Below, piece after piece: positions 50,404-58,435 of a stretch of 58,435 bases of DNA (its first letter is position 1; each line of letters opens with the position of its first letter). The stretch comes from Planctomycetota bacterium (GTDB taxonomy: Bacteria; Planctomycetota; Planctomycetia; Gemmatales; Gemmataceae). The position numbers were made by a program, and so were the translations under genes. The stretch lies in contig JACPPF010000165.1 of assembly GCA_016191165.1 (NCBI GenBank), positions 1 to 58,435 on the forward strand, in the 5' to 3' direction. The notes below the pieces were generated by a model that saw only the letters and a program-made list of their open reading frames with translations, had not been told where the DNA came from and did not search any database.

Positions 50404-52389
50404 ATGAAGCGATTCCAGTGGTGGACACTCATGGCGCTGCCCGCGGCGGGGTTGGCGGCGCTGCTTCTGGGTCAGGCGGTTTTTGGTCAGCCGGAGGCGA
50501 AGCAAAAGCCGTCGGCGCCGCTGGACGTGCCGGCAGCGCCCAAGAGCGGCGTCCTTCCTTCGCTGCCCGAACCGCCGCGGCTGCCGGAGGCGCCTGCACC
50601 CAAACCGATTGCCGAGCCGGCGGGCCCGACTGAAATCTCCAAACCGATGGAAGCGGTGTTGCCCCTTCCAGGTTTGTCCGAACCGTTGCCAAAAAAAGAT
50701 GGTGGCCGCGTTCCCGAAATCAGCGAACCGACCGTGCCGGACATGTTACCCAGGCCGAAGAGCATTTCGCCGCCGGTTGCGACGCTGGTAACGCCCGAGC
50801 AGGCGCCGGGCAGCATCATCGTGGACGCGCAGCCAGGCAAACAACAGGCGGCGGTGAGCGTCGAATGGGTAGGCCCGGCCGCGATGCGCGTCAACCAGCC
50901 GATGACGTGCCAGCTCATCGTGCGCAACACGTCCGCGACGCCGGCGCAAAATGTCGTCGTCCGCCATCGCCTCGGCAAGGGCGTGGTGTGCAAGTCGTCC
51001 GAGCCGCTGGCGCTGCAAGGGGCGGGCGAACTCACGTGGAATCTCGGAACGCTCGGGCCCAAGCACGTTCGCCGTATCGACCTGACGCTTGTGGCTCAAA
51101 CGCGCGGGACTTTGGATCTTCCCGCCATCGTGACCTTCAGTTCGGTTGCCGCTCATCGCGTGCAGGTCAACGAGCCGCAATTGCTGGTCAAGGTGCAGGC
51201 GCCCGACAAGGTGATCGTGGGAGAAAACGTCACGCTCTACATCGCGATCGGCAATCCCGGCGATGGGGCCGCGGAGGGCGTGAAAGTCAAGGCGATCCTG
51301 CCTGATGGGTTCGAGCACCCGCGCGGCAAATTCGTCGAGTTCGACGCGGGGACCCTTGAGCCCAAGGATGCCCGCGCGGTGGAGTTGGTCTGCGTTGCCA
51401 AGGCGGGTGGGGCGCAGAAATGCGTCGTCATCGCCAACGGGGCCGGCGGCCTGAGCCACATGGCCACGAGCCAGGTGGATGTTCTGGTGCCCAAGCTCAA
51501 CGTTGCCATCGCCGGGCCGAAGTTGCGCTATCTGGAACGGCGCGCGATTTACACGCTCAAGGTCAAGAACCCCGGCAGCGCGCCGGCGACGAACGTCGAG
51601 GTGCAGGAGACGATTCCGGCCGGTTTCAAATTCCAACTGGCGAGCCATTCGGGAACCTACCAGGCCGCGACCAGACAAATCACCTGGACGCTGGGCGATC
51701 TGGCGCCTGGCCAAAGCAAGGATTTGGCGGTTGAGCTGATTCCCGTCGAGGCCGGCAGCCATCGCATCGCCGCCCAGGCGAAAGCGGCACGGGGCTTGAG
51801 TTCCGAGACGGACACGTTTACCACGGTCGAGGGGTTGCCGTCGCTGTTCATCGAGGTTGGTCACGTGGATGACCCGATCGAGGTCGGCGCCGAGACGGCC
51901 TACGAGATTCGCGTCGCCAATACTGGCACCAAGACGGAGACCAATGTCGAGGTTGTTTGTACGCTTCCCGATCAACTCGCCTTCAAGGCGGCCAAGTGCA
52001 GCTCGACGTTGCGCTACAAGCAAGAGGGCCGGGATTTGATCTTCGAGCCATTACCTCGCCTGGCGCCAAAAGCGGACGTGGTCTTCCGCATTCAGGTCCG
52101 CGGCGTGGCGCCGGGTGATGTGCGGTTCCGGACGCGCATCCGCGCGGATGGCTTGAAATCGCCGATCGTGCGTGAAGAGAACCTGCGGGTGTATGTCGAT
52201 GACGCGCCGGTTCGGCCGGCGAAAGGAAACTCCAACGTTCGTCGCGAGGCGCCAATCGTGGAGGTGGAAACGCCGTCGAAGAAGGCCGCGTCGGCGCCCC
52301 TTCCACTGCCGGCGCCGCCCCGGGCCATCGAGGCGAACCCGGGTTCGCTGCCGATGATCGCGCTGCCGACGCCGCCGACGAATCGTTGA
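50404..52389 (+). CDS. Secreted DUF11-repeat protein
   Basis: A 661-residue exported protein. A signal (WWTLMALPAAGLAALLLGQA) is followed by a long Pro/Ala/Glu-rich stretch (about 28-165) and then four DUF11-type beta-sandwich repeats of about 115 residues: MTCQLIVRNTSATPAQNVVV, VTLYIAIGNPGDGAAEGVKV, AIYTLKVKNPGSAPATNVEV and TAYEIRVANTGTKTETNVEV, each with N-G or N-T at the turn. It ends in a second Pro-rich tail. DUF11 domains are common in cell-surface proteins of Planctomycetes. The start at 50404 has GGAGGGGG upstream. Confidence 0.88.
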   Translation: MKRFQWWTLMALPAAGLAALLLGQAVFGQPEAKQKPSAPLDVPAAPKSGVLPSLPEPPRLPEAPAPKPIAEPAGPTEISKPMEAVLPLPGLSEPLPKKDGGRVPEISEPTVPDMLPRPKSISPPVATLVTPEQAPGSIIVDAQPGKQQAAVSVEWVGPAAMRVNQPMTCQLIVRNTSATPAQNVVVRHRLGKGVVCKSSEPLALQGAGELTWNLGTLGPKHVRRIDLTLVAQTRGTLDLPAIVTFSSVAAHRVQVNEPQLLVKVQAPDKVIVGENVTLYIAIGNPGDGAAEGVKVKAILPDGFEHPRGKFVEFDAGTLEPKDARAVELVCVAKAGGAQKCVVIANGAGGLSHMATSQVDVLVPKLNVAIAGPKLRYLERRAIYTLKVKNPGSAPATNVEVQETIPAGFKFQLASHSGTYQAATRQITWTLGDLAPGQSKDLAVELIPVEAGSHRIAAQAKAARGLSSETDTFTTVEGLPSLFIEVGHVDDPIEVGAETAYEIRVANTGTKTETNVEVVCTLPDQLAFKAAKCSSTLRYKQEGRDLIFEPLPRLAPKADVVFRIQVRGVAPGDVRFRTRIRADGLKSPIVREENLRVYVDDAPVRPAKGNSNVRREAPIVEVETPSKKAASAPLPLPAPPRAIEANPGSLPMIALPTPPTNR

Positions 52390-52403
52390 GCAAATTGAAC
52401 ACA

Positions 52404-52459
52404 CCGGGCCTGAAGCGTTAGCGAAGGTGGCGTTTTCTTCGCTTACGCTTCAGGCCCGG
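52404..52459. repeat. 23-bp inverted repeat between convergent genes
   Basis: ccgggcctgaagcgttagcg... (52404-52426) pairs with the reverse complement at 52437-52459 with one mismatch and a 10-nt loop. It lies between the ends of the DUF11 gene (52389) and the Q-rich gene (52479) and may terminate both. Confidence 0.7.
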
Positions 52460-52478
52460 ACGTGCAGCCGGTTCCAGA

Positions 52479-53213
52479 CTACTTCGCCTTGGCCCGCTCG
52501 ATCAGGCTGGCGTCGGTGACGCGATAGATCGCCGTCGTGCCCTGCCGGGTCTGGCGTTGCATCACCTGGCCGCGCACCGAAATCAGGTCTCCGCCGCGAA
52601 ACTGCGTCAGTTCGCCTTTCTGGGGCATCAGCACGATTCGGCCATCGAACTTGTCGATCGTCTCCGGGGTGGCGTAGTAAAGGACATGGTTGCCCTTCTC
52701 GATTTCGAGTTGTCCGGTGATCCACTCGAAGCGTTCATCGCGGCCGATCTTGTTGGCGAGGTCCGGGCGGATCGGCGTCTTGGCGTTCTTCAGGTCGGCG
52801 ATTTGCTTCAAGACGTCCTGGTCGGCCTGGGTCGGTGTGGCCTCGCGCGCCACCGTCTTGCCTGGCGTCGTGGACCGGCTGGATGGGTTCGGCAGCTTGC
52901 GAAAAAAATCGTTGCTGGCGGGCGGCGCCGGCGCCGGATCGCTGAGCGGCGGCGGCGGAGTCTCCCGCTTGATCTTGTCTCGACCAATCAAACCGTTCGG
53001 CTGGGGGTCTTTCGTATCGCGTTTGAACCAGCCCTGAATCCGCGACAGGATCGGGCGATCCTCACGCGAAAACCAGTTAAGAATCGGCCTGGTTTGCTGC
53101 TGCTGCTGCTGTTTCGGCTGCACGAATGGCCCGCTCCGCGGCGGCGGCGGATCGCCTGGCTGTCCCAAAAACATGCTCGCCGCCAGCAAGCTGCTGCTCA
53201 CAATCGCGTTCAT
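52479..53213 (-). CDS. Secreted Pro/Gln-rich protein of unknown function
   Basis: A 244-residue exported protein (signal MNAIVSSSLLAASMFLG). Residues 20-125 are Pro-rich and include six consecutive Gln encoded by five CAG and one CAA codon. The C-terminal ~110 residues (DVLKQIADLKNAKTPIRPDL; EWITGQLEIEKGNHVLYYAT; RGGDLISVRGQVMQRQTRQG) look like an OB-type small domain, with the final part resembling tail-region nucleic-acid-binding folds, though not clearly. AAGGGGAATCTG precedes the ATG. Function unknown. Confidence 0.7.
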   Translation of the reverse strand: MNAIVSSSLLAASMFLGQPGDPPPPRSGPFVQPKQQQQQQTRPILNWFSREDRPILSRIQGWFKRDTKDPQPNGLIGRDKIKRETPPPPLSDPAPAPPASNDFFRKLPNPSSRSTTPGKTVAREATPTQADQDVLKQIADLKNAKTPIRPDLANKIGRDERFEWITGQLEIEKGNHVLYYATPETIDKFDGRIVLMPQKGELTQFRGGDLISVRGQVMQRQTRQGTTAIYRVTDASLIERAKAK

Positions 53214-53591
53214 CAGATTCCCCTTTTCCTATGGGTTGTTTGGGATTGGGCGTCCTGGGTCGAATCCGTCCGACGCCCTATTCCCAAGCACCACAAATTA
53301 GCGCCCCATTGGAGGCGCGTTCAAATTCCCTCCCTTTCATCGACCACGCAGGCGTGCGGCCTTTAACAACTTTGCCAGGCACGTGAAGATTGCCGAAAGG
53401 GCGATTTCGATCTTGATGCTTGCCGAGATTGTGCAGGTTCTGTTCAAATGGATTAGCGCTGCCCAGCGTCACAGGATTTGCGTGGAGGAACCGAGCGAGC
53501 CGCCGGGCTTGACCCGGCGGTGCATACGGTCGCGGCCTGGTCCACCGCCAGGACAAGCCCGGCGCCACGCTTGTATTTTGGAAACGAGCCC
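53214..53591. other. Intergenic region with dispersed repeat core
   Basis: 378 bases between divergent genes. At 53500-53570 it holds the core of the dispersed repeat (copy 3), which abuts the start of the next gene. I see no riboswitch or operator; frames crossing it are repeat-derived. Confidence 0.5.
53500..53570 (+). repeat. Dispersed repeat, core-only copy 3
   Basis: ccgccgggcttgacccggcg, then gcggcctggtccaccgccag and gacaagcccgg match the core of copies 1 and 2. The flanking gatttgaaccagg end is missing here, though 'gttcaaatggatt' occurs ~55 bases upstream. Confidence 0.6.
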
Positions 53592-54716
53592 ATGGTCAAA
53601 CTTCGTGACACCAACGCCGGCAGTGCCGACCAGGGCGAACGCCTCGCCAGCCTCGACGCGACGCGCGGCATCGTTCTGCTGCTCTTCGTCAGCGGTGGCT
53701 TCGGGCTGCGCGTCATGCTGCCTGGCGCGCGCTGGGGTTGGATCACGGGCCAGTGGACGCATCGCGACTGGTTTGGCTGCTCGCTCTGGGACCTCCTGCA
53801 ACCCGCTCTCCTGTTCATCGCCGGCGTCGCGCTGTCCTATTCCTACACCAATCGCCAGGCGCTTGGACAAAACTGGTTCCGCCAGTTTGGCCATGCGCTC
53901 CTGCGCTCCGCCATCCTGATTGCACTGGGAATCTATCTCGATTCCTACCAGGCCAATCGCCTCCTGTGGTGGGAAGTGCGCGGCGACTTGCAACTGATCG
54001 GCCTTGCCTATCTGCTGGCGTTTCTCGTCGTGCCGCTCGGCGTGGCCGTGCAATCGATCACCGTCGGATTCCTCCTGATTGGCCATATCGCCGCATTTGT
54101 CATTTACGGAATCGCGACCGGTCAGGACTTCTGGCTGCCTGACCAAAACGTCGGAATCGTGGTGGATCGCTGGTTGCGCCTTGGCGCGCACCCGCGGCAT
54201 CTGGCGACGTTGAACGGGATTCCCGCCACCGCGCTGGTCCTGCTCGGCACGCTCTTCGCCGGTCTGGTCCGCGGTGGACTCACGCCCGGCGCCAAGGTGG
54301 CCGTGATGACCCTGTGCAGCCTGACGTGCATCTTGCTCGGCTGGGTTCTATCCGGCGGCAACGGCTGGATCGACGCATCCTGGTTCACCGTCGTTCCGAT
54401 GATCCCGCGTCTGATGACGTTCACCTTTGTGCTGACCGCCGTTGGCTGGACGCTGTTGCTGTTCACCTATTTCTATCTCGTGATGGATGGGCTCCAACTG
54501 CAATCGTGGGGCACGCCCCTCTCGCTGATGGGCCGCAATTCGTTGTTGCTATTCTTGACCTTCACCCTGGCACAAGGCTGGGCCGTCCGGTCCGCGTCGC
54601 TGATTCTACCGGCGTCGTGGACGCTGCGGCCGTTGTTTGTCACTTTGATCGTGATCGCGATGTTTTGGCTGCTTTGTTTTTTTCTGTATCGTCGCCGAAT
54701 TTTCGTGAAGGTGTAG
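53592..54716 (+). CDS. Heparan-alpha-glucosaminide N-acetyltransferase-like membrane protein, second copy
   Basis: A 374-residue polytopic protein with about ten helices. RLASLDATRGIVLLLFVSGG matches the family opening (LDxxRG), followed by CSLWDLLQPALLFIAGVALS, the same pattern as in the gene at 16789. It ends FFLYRRRIFVKV against YRGRIFVRI there, so the two are paralogues. The ATG at 53592 puts the conserved opening near residue 18; the longer frame starts inside a repeat. Upstream GGAAACGAG is a weak ribosome-binding site. Acyl acceptor unknown. Confidence 0.85.
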   Translation: MVKLRDTNAGSADQGERLASLDATRGIVLLLFVSGGFGLRVMLPGARWGWITGQWTHRDWFGCSLWDLLQPALLFIAGVALSYSYTNRQALGQNWFRQFGHALLRSAILIALGIYLDSYQANRLLWWEVRGDLQLIGLAYLLAFLVVPLGVAVQSITVGFLLIGHIAAFVIYGIATGQDFWLPDQNVGIVVDRWLRLGAHPRHLATLNGIPATALVLLGTLFAGLVRGGLTPGAKVAVMTLCSLTCILLGWVLSGGNGWIDASWFTVVPMIPRLMTFTFVLTAVGWTLLLFTYFYLVMDGLQLQSWGTPLSLMGRNSLLLFLTFTLAQGWAVRSASLILPASWTLRPLFVTLIVIAMFWLLCFFLYRRRIFVKV

Positions 54717-54729
54717 AACAGCATAGCCT

Positions 54730-54750
54730 CCGTTCGCCAACGGCGAATGG
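54730..54750. terminator. Hairpin after the acyltransferase-like gene
   Basis: ccgttcgcc (54730-54738) pairs with ggcgaatgg (54742-54750) with one G-T pair. It is the same family as the hairpin at 21652-21672 and lies 13 bases after the stop codon. Confidence 0.5.
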
Positions 54751-54773
54751 CTAAGAGGGTCCAAAGAAATGAA

Positions 54774-54822
54774 GTAGGTCAGGCTTTCCAGCCTGACCGT
54801 CAGGCTGGAAAGCCTGACCTAC
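54774..54822. repeat. Perfect 24-bp palindrome, 'GTCAGGCTTTCCAGCCTGAC' family
   Basis: gtaggtcaggctttccagcc...(54774-54797) and its exact reverse complement (54799-54822) are separated by one base. The same family occurs at 25227-25280. It lies in the 155-base gap before the PVC-type gene. Confidence 0.8.
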
Positions 54823-54871
54823 TTTCAATGTTTTAGGCACTCTAAACAAACGCGACTTTTCTGGGGTGGTC

Positions 54872-57800
54872 ATGCGAATCATCTTCGTCGTCCTGGGCTT
54901 GTATTTTTGTTGCGCCGCGACCCTGATGGGCCAGCCCGATCCTTATGTGAATCGGGTTGCCAAGGCGTCGAACGAATGGAAAAAGACCGCCAAGCGGATG
55001 AAACTTCCACCCGGCGTGCAGGCCGACATGTGGGCGGCGGAGCCGCTCGTCGCCAATATCGTCGCGTTTCATTTTGACGAGAAGGGCCGCTGCTTTGTCG
55101 CGGAGACATTTCGTCTGCACAAGGGGGTCACGGACAATCGCAACCATCCGCGTTCGTGGACCGACGACGATCTGGCCTGCCGGACCGTCGCCGACCGCAT
55201 CGCCATGTACAAGAAACATCTGAAAGACAAATTCTCTACCTACGCCATCGACATGGATCGCGTTCGCCTGGTCGAGGACACCACCGGCTCGGGACGGGCC
55301 GATAGGGCGACCGTTTTCGCCGACGGGTTCAGGAATGCCGAGGACGGCATCGGCTCGGGCGTCCTGGCGCGCAACGGCAAGGTCTGGTTCACCAACATCC
55401 CCGACCTTTGGCTCTTGCAAGACACCAAGGGAACGGGGCGGGCGAATGTCAAGAAATCGCTCCACACCGGCTATGGCGTCCACACCGCATTTTTGGGGCA
55501 CGACATGCACGGCCTGCGTTTTGGGCCCGACGGCAAGCTGTATTTCTCCATCGGCGATCGCGGCCTGCACGTCAAGACCGCCGACACGGTCGTCGCCGCG
55601 CCCGACACCGGCTCGGTGCTGCGCTGCAACCCCGATGGCTCCGAACTCGAAATCTTTGCCTCCGGCCTGCGCAATCCGCAGGAGCTTGCCTTCGACGAAC
55701 TCGGCAACCTCTTCACCGGCGACAACAACGCCGACGGCGGCGATCAAGCCCGCTGGGTTCACGTCGTCGAGGGCGGCGACAGCGGCTGGCGCATGAGCTA
55801 CCAGTACCTCCCGCGCCTGGGCGTCTGGAACGAGGAACGCCTTTGGCACACCCAGGCGACCAACACCGCGAGCTATCTGCTGCCGCCGCTCGCCCATATC
55901 GCCAGCGGACCATCCGGGCTGACCTATCACCCCGGCACGAGCCTGTTGCCTGAAAAGTACGCCAAGCATTTCTTCTTATGCGACTTCCGCGGCGGTTCCG
56001 GCGGTAGCGGCGTCCGCGCCTTCACGCTAAAACCCAAAGGCGCCTCCTTTGAACTCATCAACCGCCAGGAATTCGCGTGGACCATCCTGGCAACCGACTG
56101 CGATTTCGGCCCGGACGGCGGCTTCTACCTCAGCGATTGGGTCGAGGGATGGGGCACACCCAACAAAGGACGCATCTTCAAGCTCTTCGATCCCAAACGG
56201 CTCAAGGATCCCGTGGTTGCGGAGGTCAAAAAGCTGCTTGCCGAGGGATTCAGCCACCGATCAGCGCCAGAACTCGCGGGGTTGCTCGACCACAAGGATC
56301 AACGCGTTCGCCAGGAAGCGCAGTTCGCGCTCGCGGACAAGAAGGACATTGATACCCTCGCGGGCGTCGCGCCCAAGGCCAGCAAGTTGGCCCGGCTTCA
56401 CGCAATTTGGGGCCTCGGTCAGATCGGTCGCAAGGACGCCAAGGCGCTGGAGCCGTTGCTCTATCTCGTCAAGGATGCCGACGCCGATGTGCGCTGTCAG
56501 ATCAACAAGGTGGTCGGCGAGGCGCGCTGGCAGCGCGGCATCGTTGGCGTAACGTTTGGCCTGAGCGATCCGGAACCGCGCGTCCGCTTTCAAGCGGCGC
56601 TGGCGGCCGGCAAGATTGGCGTCAAAGAGGTCATTGCCTCGGTGCTCAAGATGCTCAAGGCCAACAACGACACCGATCCCTACCTTCGCCACGCCGGCGT
56701 CATGGCGCTCATGGGCATCGGCGATCGTGACGCGCTCAAGAATGCCGCGGCTGATTCGTCGTCGTCGGTGCGATTGGCTTCGCTGTTGGCGATGCGCCGA
56801 CTGGCGATGCCCGAGGTAGCCCTGTTTTTGAATGATGCCGACAAACAACTCGTCCTGGAAGCCGCACGCGCGATTTACGATGTCCCGATTCCCGCTGCCA
56901 TGCCTGCCCTGGCAGAGCGCGCGTTGCAGAGCGCCAAAGACGTCCCCGAACCGGCGTTTCGACGTGCCCTGGCGGCAAACTATCGGCTCGGCGCGAAAGA
57001 AAACGCCCGTGCCCTGGCGAGCGCGGCGACGCGCCCTGACGTGCCGATCGCGCTGCGCGAACAAGCGCTGAAGATGTTGCAGGCGTGGGAACAACCTTCG
57101 GGCCGCGATTGGGTTGTCGGCCTCTGGCGGCCGATCAAGGCCCGGCCCGGGAGCGATGTGGCCGAAGTCTTGCGCCCGGCGCTGCCAGCCTTGATGACTG
57201 GCCCCGCCAAGGTGCGAACCGAAAGTGCCAAACTCGCCGCCAAGCATGGCATGAAAGAAATCGGACCCGCCTTGCGAAAAATGGTGCTCGACAAAAATGA
57301 ATTGGCCGGCACTCGTATCGCTTCCATGCAGGCGCTGGAATCGCTCAAGGATGCCAGGGTCATCGACATCGCCAGGGCGGCACTGGGTGACGCCGATCCG
57401 CGTTTGCGCCACCAGGGCCGGCGCATTCTCCTGGCGACCGCCTCGAAAGCCGAGGCGGTGCAAACGTTGAAGAAAGTCCTCGACAACGGCGCGATCGTTG
57501 AACGCCAGGGCGCGCTCGCCCTGCTGGGCAACGTGAAAACCCCCGCGGCCGATGAGTTGCTCGAACATTGGCTCGATCAGATGAACGCCAGAAAAGCGCC
57601 GCCCGAAATCCACCTCGACATCATCCTTGCCGCTCGCGAAGTGAAAACGCCATCGCTCAACAAGAAACTCGCCGCCTACGAAGCCACCCGCAACGCGAAG
57701 AACCCCGTGTCGATGTATCGCGAGGCGATCATCGGCGGCGATGCCGATGCGGGACGCGCGATCTTCTTCGAGAAATCCGAGGTCTCCTGTCTGCGTTGCC

Positions 57801-58153
57801 ACAAGGTCAATGGGATCGGCGGCGACGTCGGCCCTGATCTGAGTGGCATCGGCAAGAAGCAGAAACGCGATTACCTCCTCGAATCGCTGGTCGATCCCAA
57901 TAAACAAATTGCCAAGGGCTATGAGTCACTTCTCATCACGCTCAAGAGCGGCCTGACCCGAACCGGCATCCTCAAAGGCGAGGACGCCAAGACCGTGCGC
58001 CTGATGACGCCGGAAGGCCAGATGCTCGCGATCCCGAAGGCCGACATCGACGAACGCGCACGTGGTCCCTCGGCAATGCCGAGCGACCTTGTGCAGAAAT
58101 TGACACGCCGCGAGGTGCGCGATCTGGTGGAGTTCTTGTCCAGCCTGCGGTGA
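54872..58153 (+). CDS. PVC-type membrane-bound dehydrogenase with HEAT repeats and cytochrome c end
   Basis: A 1093-residue exported protein. A signal ([20 protein letters not shown]) is followed by the planctomycete 'membrane-bound dehydrogenase' propeller (about 30-440; [74 protein letters not shown]), about twelve HEAT-like repeats (about 450-890) and a C-terminal heme-binding domain with CLRCH at Cys973 followed by GPDLSGIG. It should pass electrons from an unknown substrate to a c-type heme outside the cytoplasm. GGGGTGG just upstream supports ATG 54872; GTG 54866 is also possible. Confidence 0.92.
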   Translation: MRIIFVVLGLYFCCAATLMGQPDPYVNRVAKASNEWKKTAKRMKLPPGVQADMWAAEPLVANIVAFHFDEKGRCFVAETFRLHKGVTDNRNHPRSWTDDDLACRTVADRIAMYKKHLKDKFSTYAIDMDRVRLVEDTTGSGRADRATVFADGFRNAEDGIGSGVLARNGKVWFTNIPDLWLLQDTKGTGRANVKKSLHTGYGVHTAFLGHDMHGLRFGPDGKLYFSIGDRGLHVKTADTVVAAPDTGSVLRCNPDGSELEIFASGLRNPQELAFDELGNLFTGDNNADGGDQARWVHVVEGGDSGWRMSYQYLPRLGVWNEERLWHTQATNTASYLLPPLAHIASGPSGLTYHPGTSLLPEKYAKHFFLCDFRGGSGGSGVRAFTLKPKGASFELINRQEFAWTILATDCDFGPDGGFYLSDWVEGWGTPNKGRIFKLFDPKRLKDPVVAEVKKLLAEGFSHRSAPELAGLLDHKDQRVRQEAQFALADKKDIDTLAGVAPKASKLARLHAIWGLGQIGRKDAKALEPLLYLVKDADADVRCQINKVVGEARWQRGIVGVTFGLSDPEPRVRFQAALAAGKIGVKEVIASVLKMLKANNDTDPYLRHAGVMALMGIGDRDALKNAAADSSSSVRLASLLAMRRLAMPEVALFLNDADKQLVLEAARAIYDVPIPAAMPALAERALQSAKDVPEPAFRRALAANYRLGAKENARALASAATRPDVPIALREQALKMLQAWEQPSGRDWVVGLWRPIKARPGSDVAEVLRPALPALMTGPAKVRTESAKLAAKHGMKEIGPALRKMVLDKNELAGTRIASMQALESLKDARVIDIARAALGDADPRLRHQGRRILLATASKAEAVQTLKKVLDNGAIVERQGALALLGNVKTPAADELLEHWLDQMNARKAPPEIHLDIILAAREVKTPSLNKKLAAYEATRNAKNPVSMYREAIIGGDADAGRAIFFEKSEVSCLRCHKVNGIGGDVGPDLSGIGKKQKRDYLLESLVDPNKQIAKGYESLLITLKSGLTRTGILKGEDAKTVRLMTPEGQMLAIPKADIDERARGPSAMPSDLVQKLTRREVRDLVEFLSSLR

Positions 58154-58179
58154 TTGCGAGGACCTGCCAAATTGACAGC

Positions 58180-58197
58180 ATGTTCCGCGCGGAACAT
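58180..58197. promoter_or_regulatory. 18-bp perfect palindrome upstream of the next gene
   Basis: atgttccgcgcggaacat is self-complementary. TTGACA lies just before it (58172-58177) and tacaac just after (58197-58202), 19 bases apart, so it could be an operator inside a promoter for the gene starting at 58425. It could also be a coincidental palindrome; no second copy is visible. Confidence 0.4.
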
Positions 58198-58424
58198 ACA
58201 ACCCAGGCCTGCCATTTTGACGGGACCGCTGGCTTTGCACAAGAACTCCAAGCCAAGGTCAAAAAAGGAAAGCAGGAAGGCAGGAAACGTCAAATCAGCC
58301 AGCAGTTCCCGGCAGCTGGTAATACCGCGTCATTTTCAGGAAGCCTGCGTGTGGGCGTTCGTAATCGTTTTCGCCATGATAATTCCCTAGCTTCTCTATT
58401 TTGTCGTGCGCAAAGGGACTTGCC

Positions 58425-58435
58425 ATGGATGCCGA
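58425..58435 (+). CDS. Probable start of a gene cut by the window edge
   Basis: ATG at 58425 follows AAAGGGA nine bases upstream. Only MDA is visible. The identity cannot be given. Confidence 0.4.

Noticed and set aside
1-58435. tRNA, rRNA, CRISPR arrays, integrases or complete insertion sequences
   Set aside because: I scanned for these and recognised none; the repeats present are short palindromes without transposase or regular spacers.

Overview
The window is a GC-rich, gene-dense chromosomal stretch from a member of the Planctomycetota, most likely a Gemmataceae-like species. The host call rests on gene content: planctomycete-type proteins (DUF1592-family cytochrome, DUF1552, DUF1501, DUF3500, a PVC-type membrane-bound dehydrogenase with HEAT repeats and a CxxCH end), several PQQ-like propellers beginning with a DWPQ motif, a sulfatase, and an N-terminal 'VETLEDRLAPA' sorting-type motif. 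There is no rRNA, tRNA, CRISPR array or intact transposase that I could recognise. Short palindromic repeats fill many intergenic gaps.

Layout. 1-3.2 kb: a GYF/zinc-ribbon protein, a broken region where a truncated beta-helix protein abuts a molybdate-binding (Mop) remnant, a repeat-rich gap, and a secreted coiled-coil protein. 3.2-10.5 kb: a YHS-like secreted protein, a small membrane protein, an S9 peptidase, a sulfatase, MiaE (tRNA hydroxylase), an anchored unknown, a stand-alone LigD-type 3'-phosphoesterase and a toxin-antitoxin pair. 10.7-15.4 kb: the DUF1592 cytochrome and its usual partner DUF1552, separated by a DUF433/PIN-like pair. 15.4-24 kb: DUF4375 and DUF4058 proteins, an acyltransferase-like membrane protein, KDG kinase, a SUMF1-fold protein, a PQQ propeller, an anchored unknown and a TPR protein carrying two RNA polymerase alpha-CTD modules. 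24-34.8 kb: a THUMP methyltransferase, a two-gene HTTM unit, DUF3500, a TolB-like propeller and two PQQ propellers. 35-42 kb: a complete TolC/RND/adaptor efflux operon whose pump is unusually long. 42-47.3 kb: DUF493, DUF1501 and an eutA - eutBC unit in which both ethanolamine ammonia-lyase subunits are one polypeptide. 47.3-58.4 kb: a large inverted repeat, an ankyrin lipoprotein, a thioredoxin-fold gene with two in-frame UGA codons, a DUF11 protein, a second acyltransferase-like protein and the PVC-type dehydrogenase.

The most striking observation is the gene at 48849..50039 (minus). It reads as one continuous thioredoxin-like protein only if two UGA codons, at exactly the two positions of the CxxC motif, are decoded. 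A 6-bp hairpin with a GGUC loop follows 22 nt after the second UGA, just where a bacterial SECIS element is expected. The simplest reading is a UxxU double-selenocysteine redox protein. Ordinary gene calling would split it into a truncated protein and an orphan fragment.
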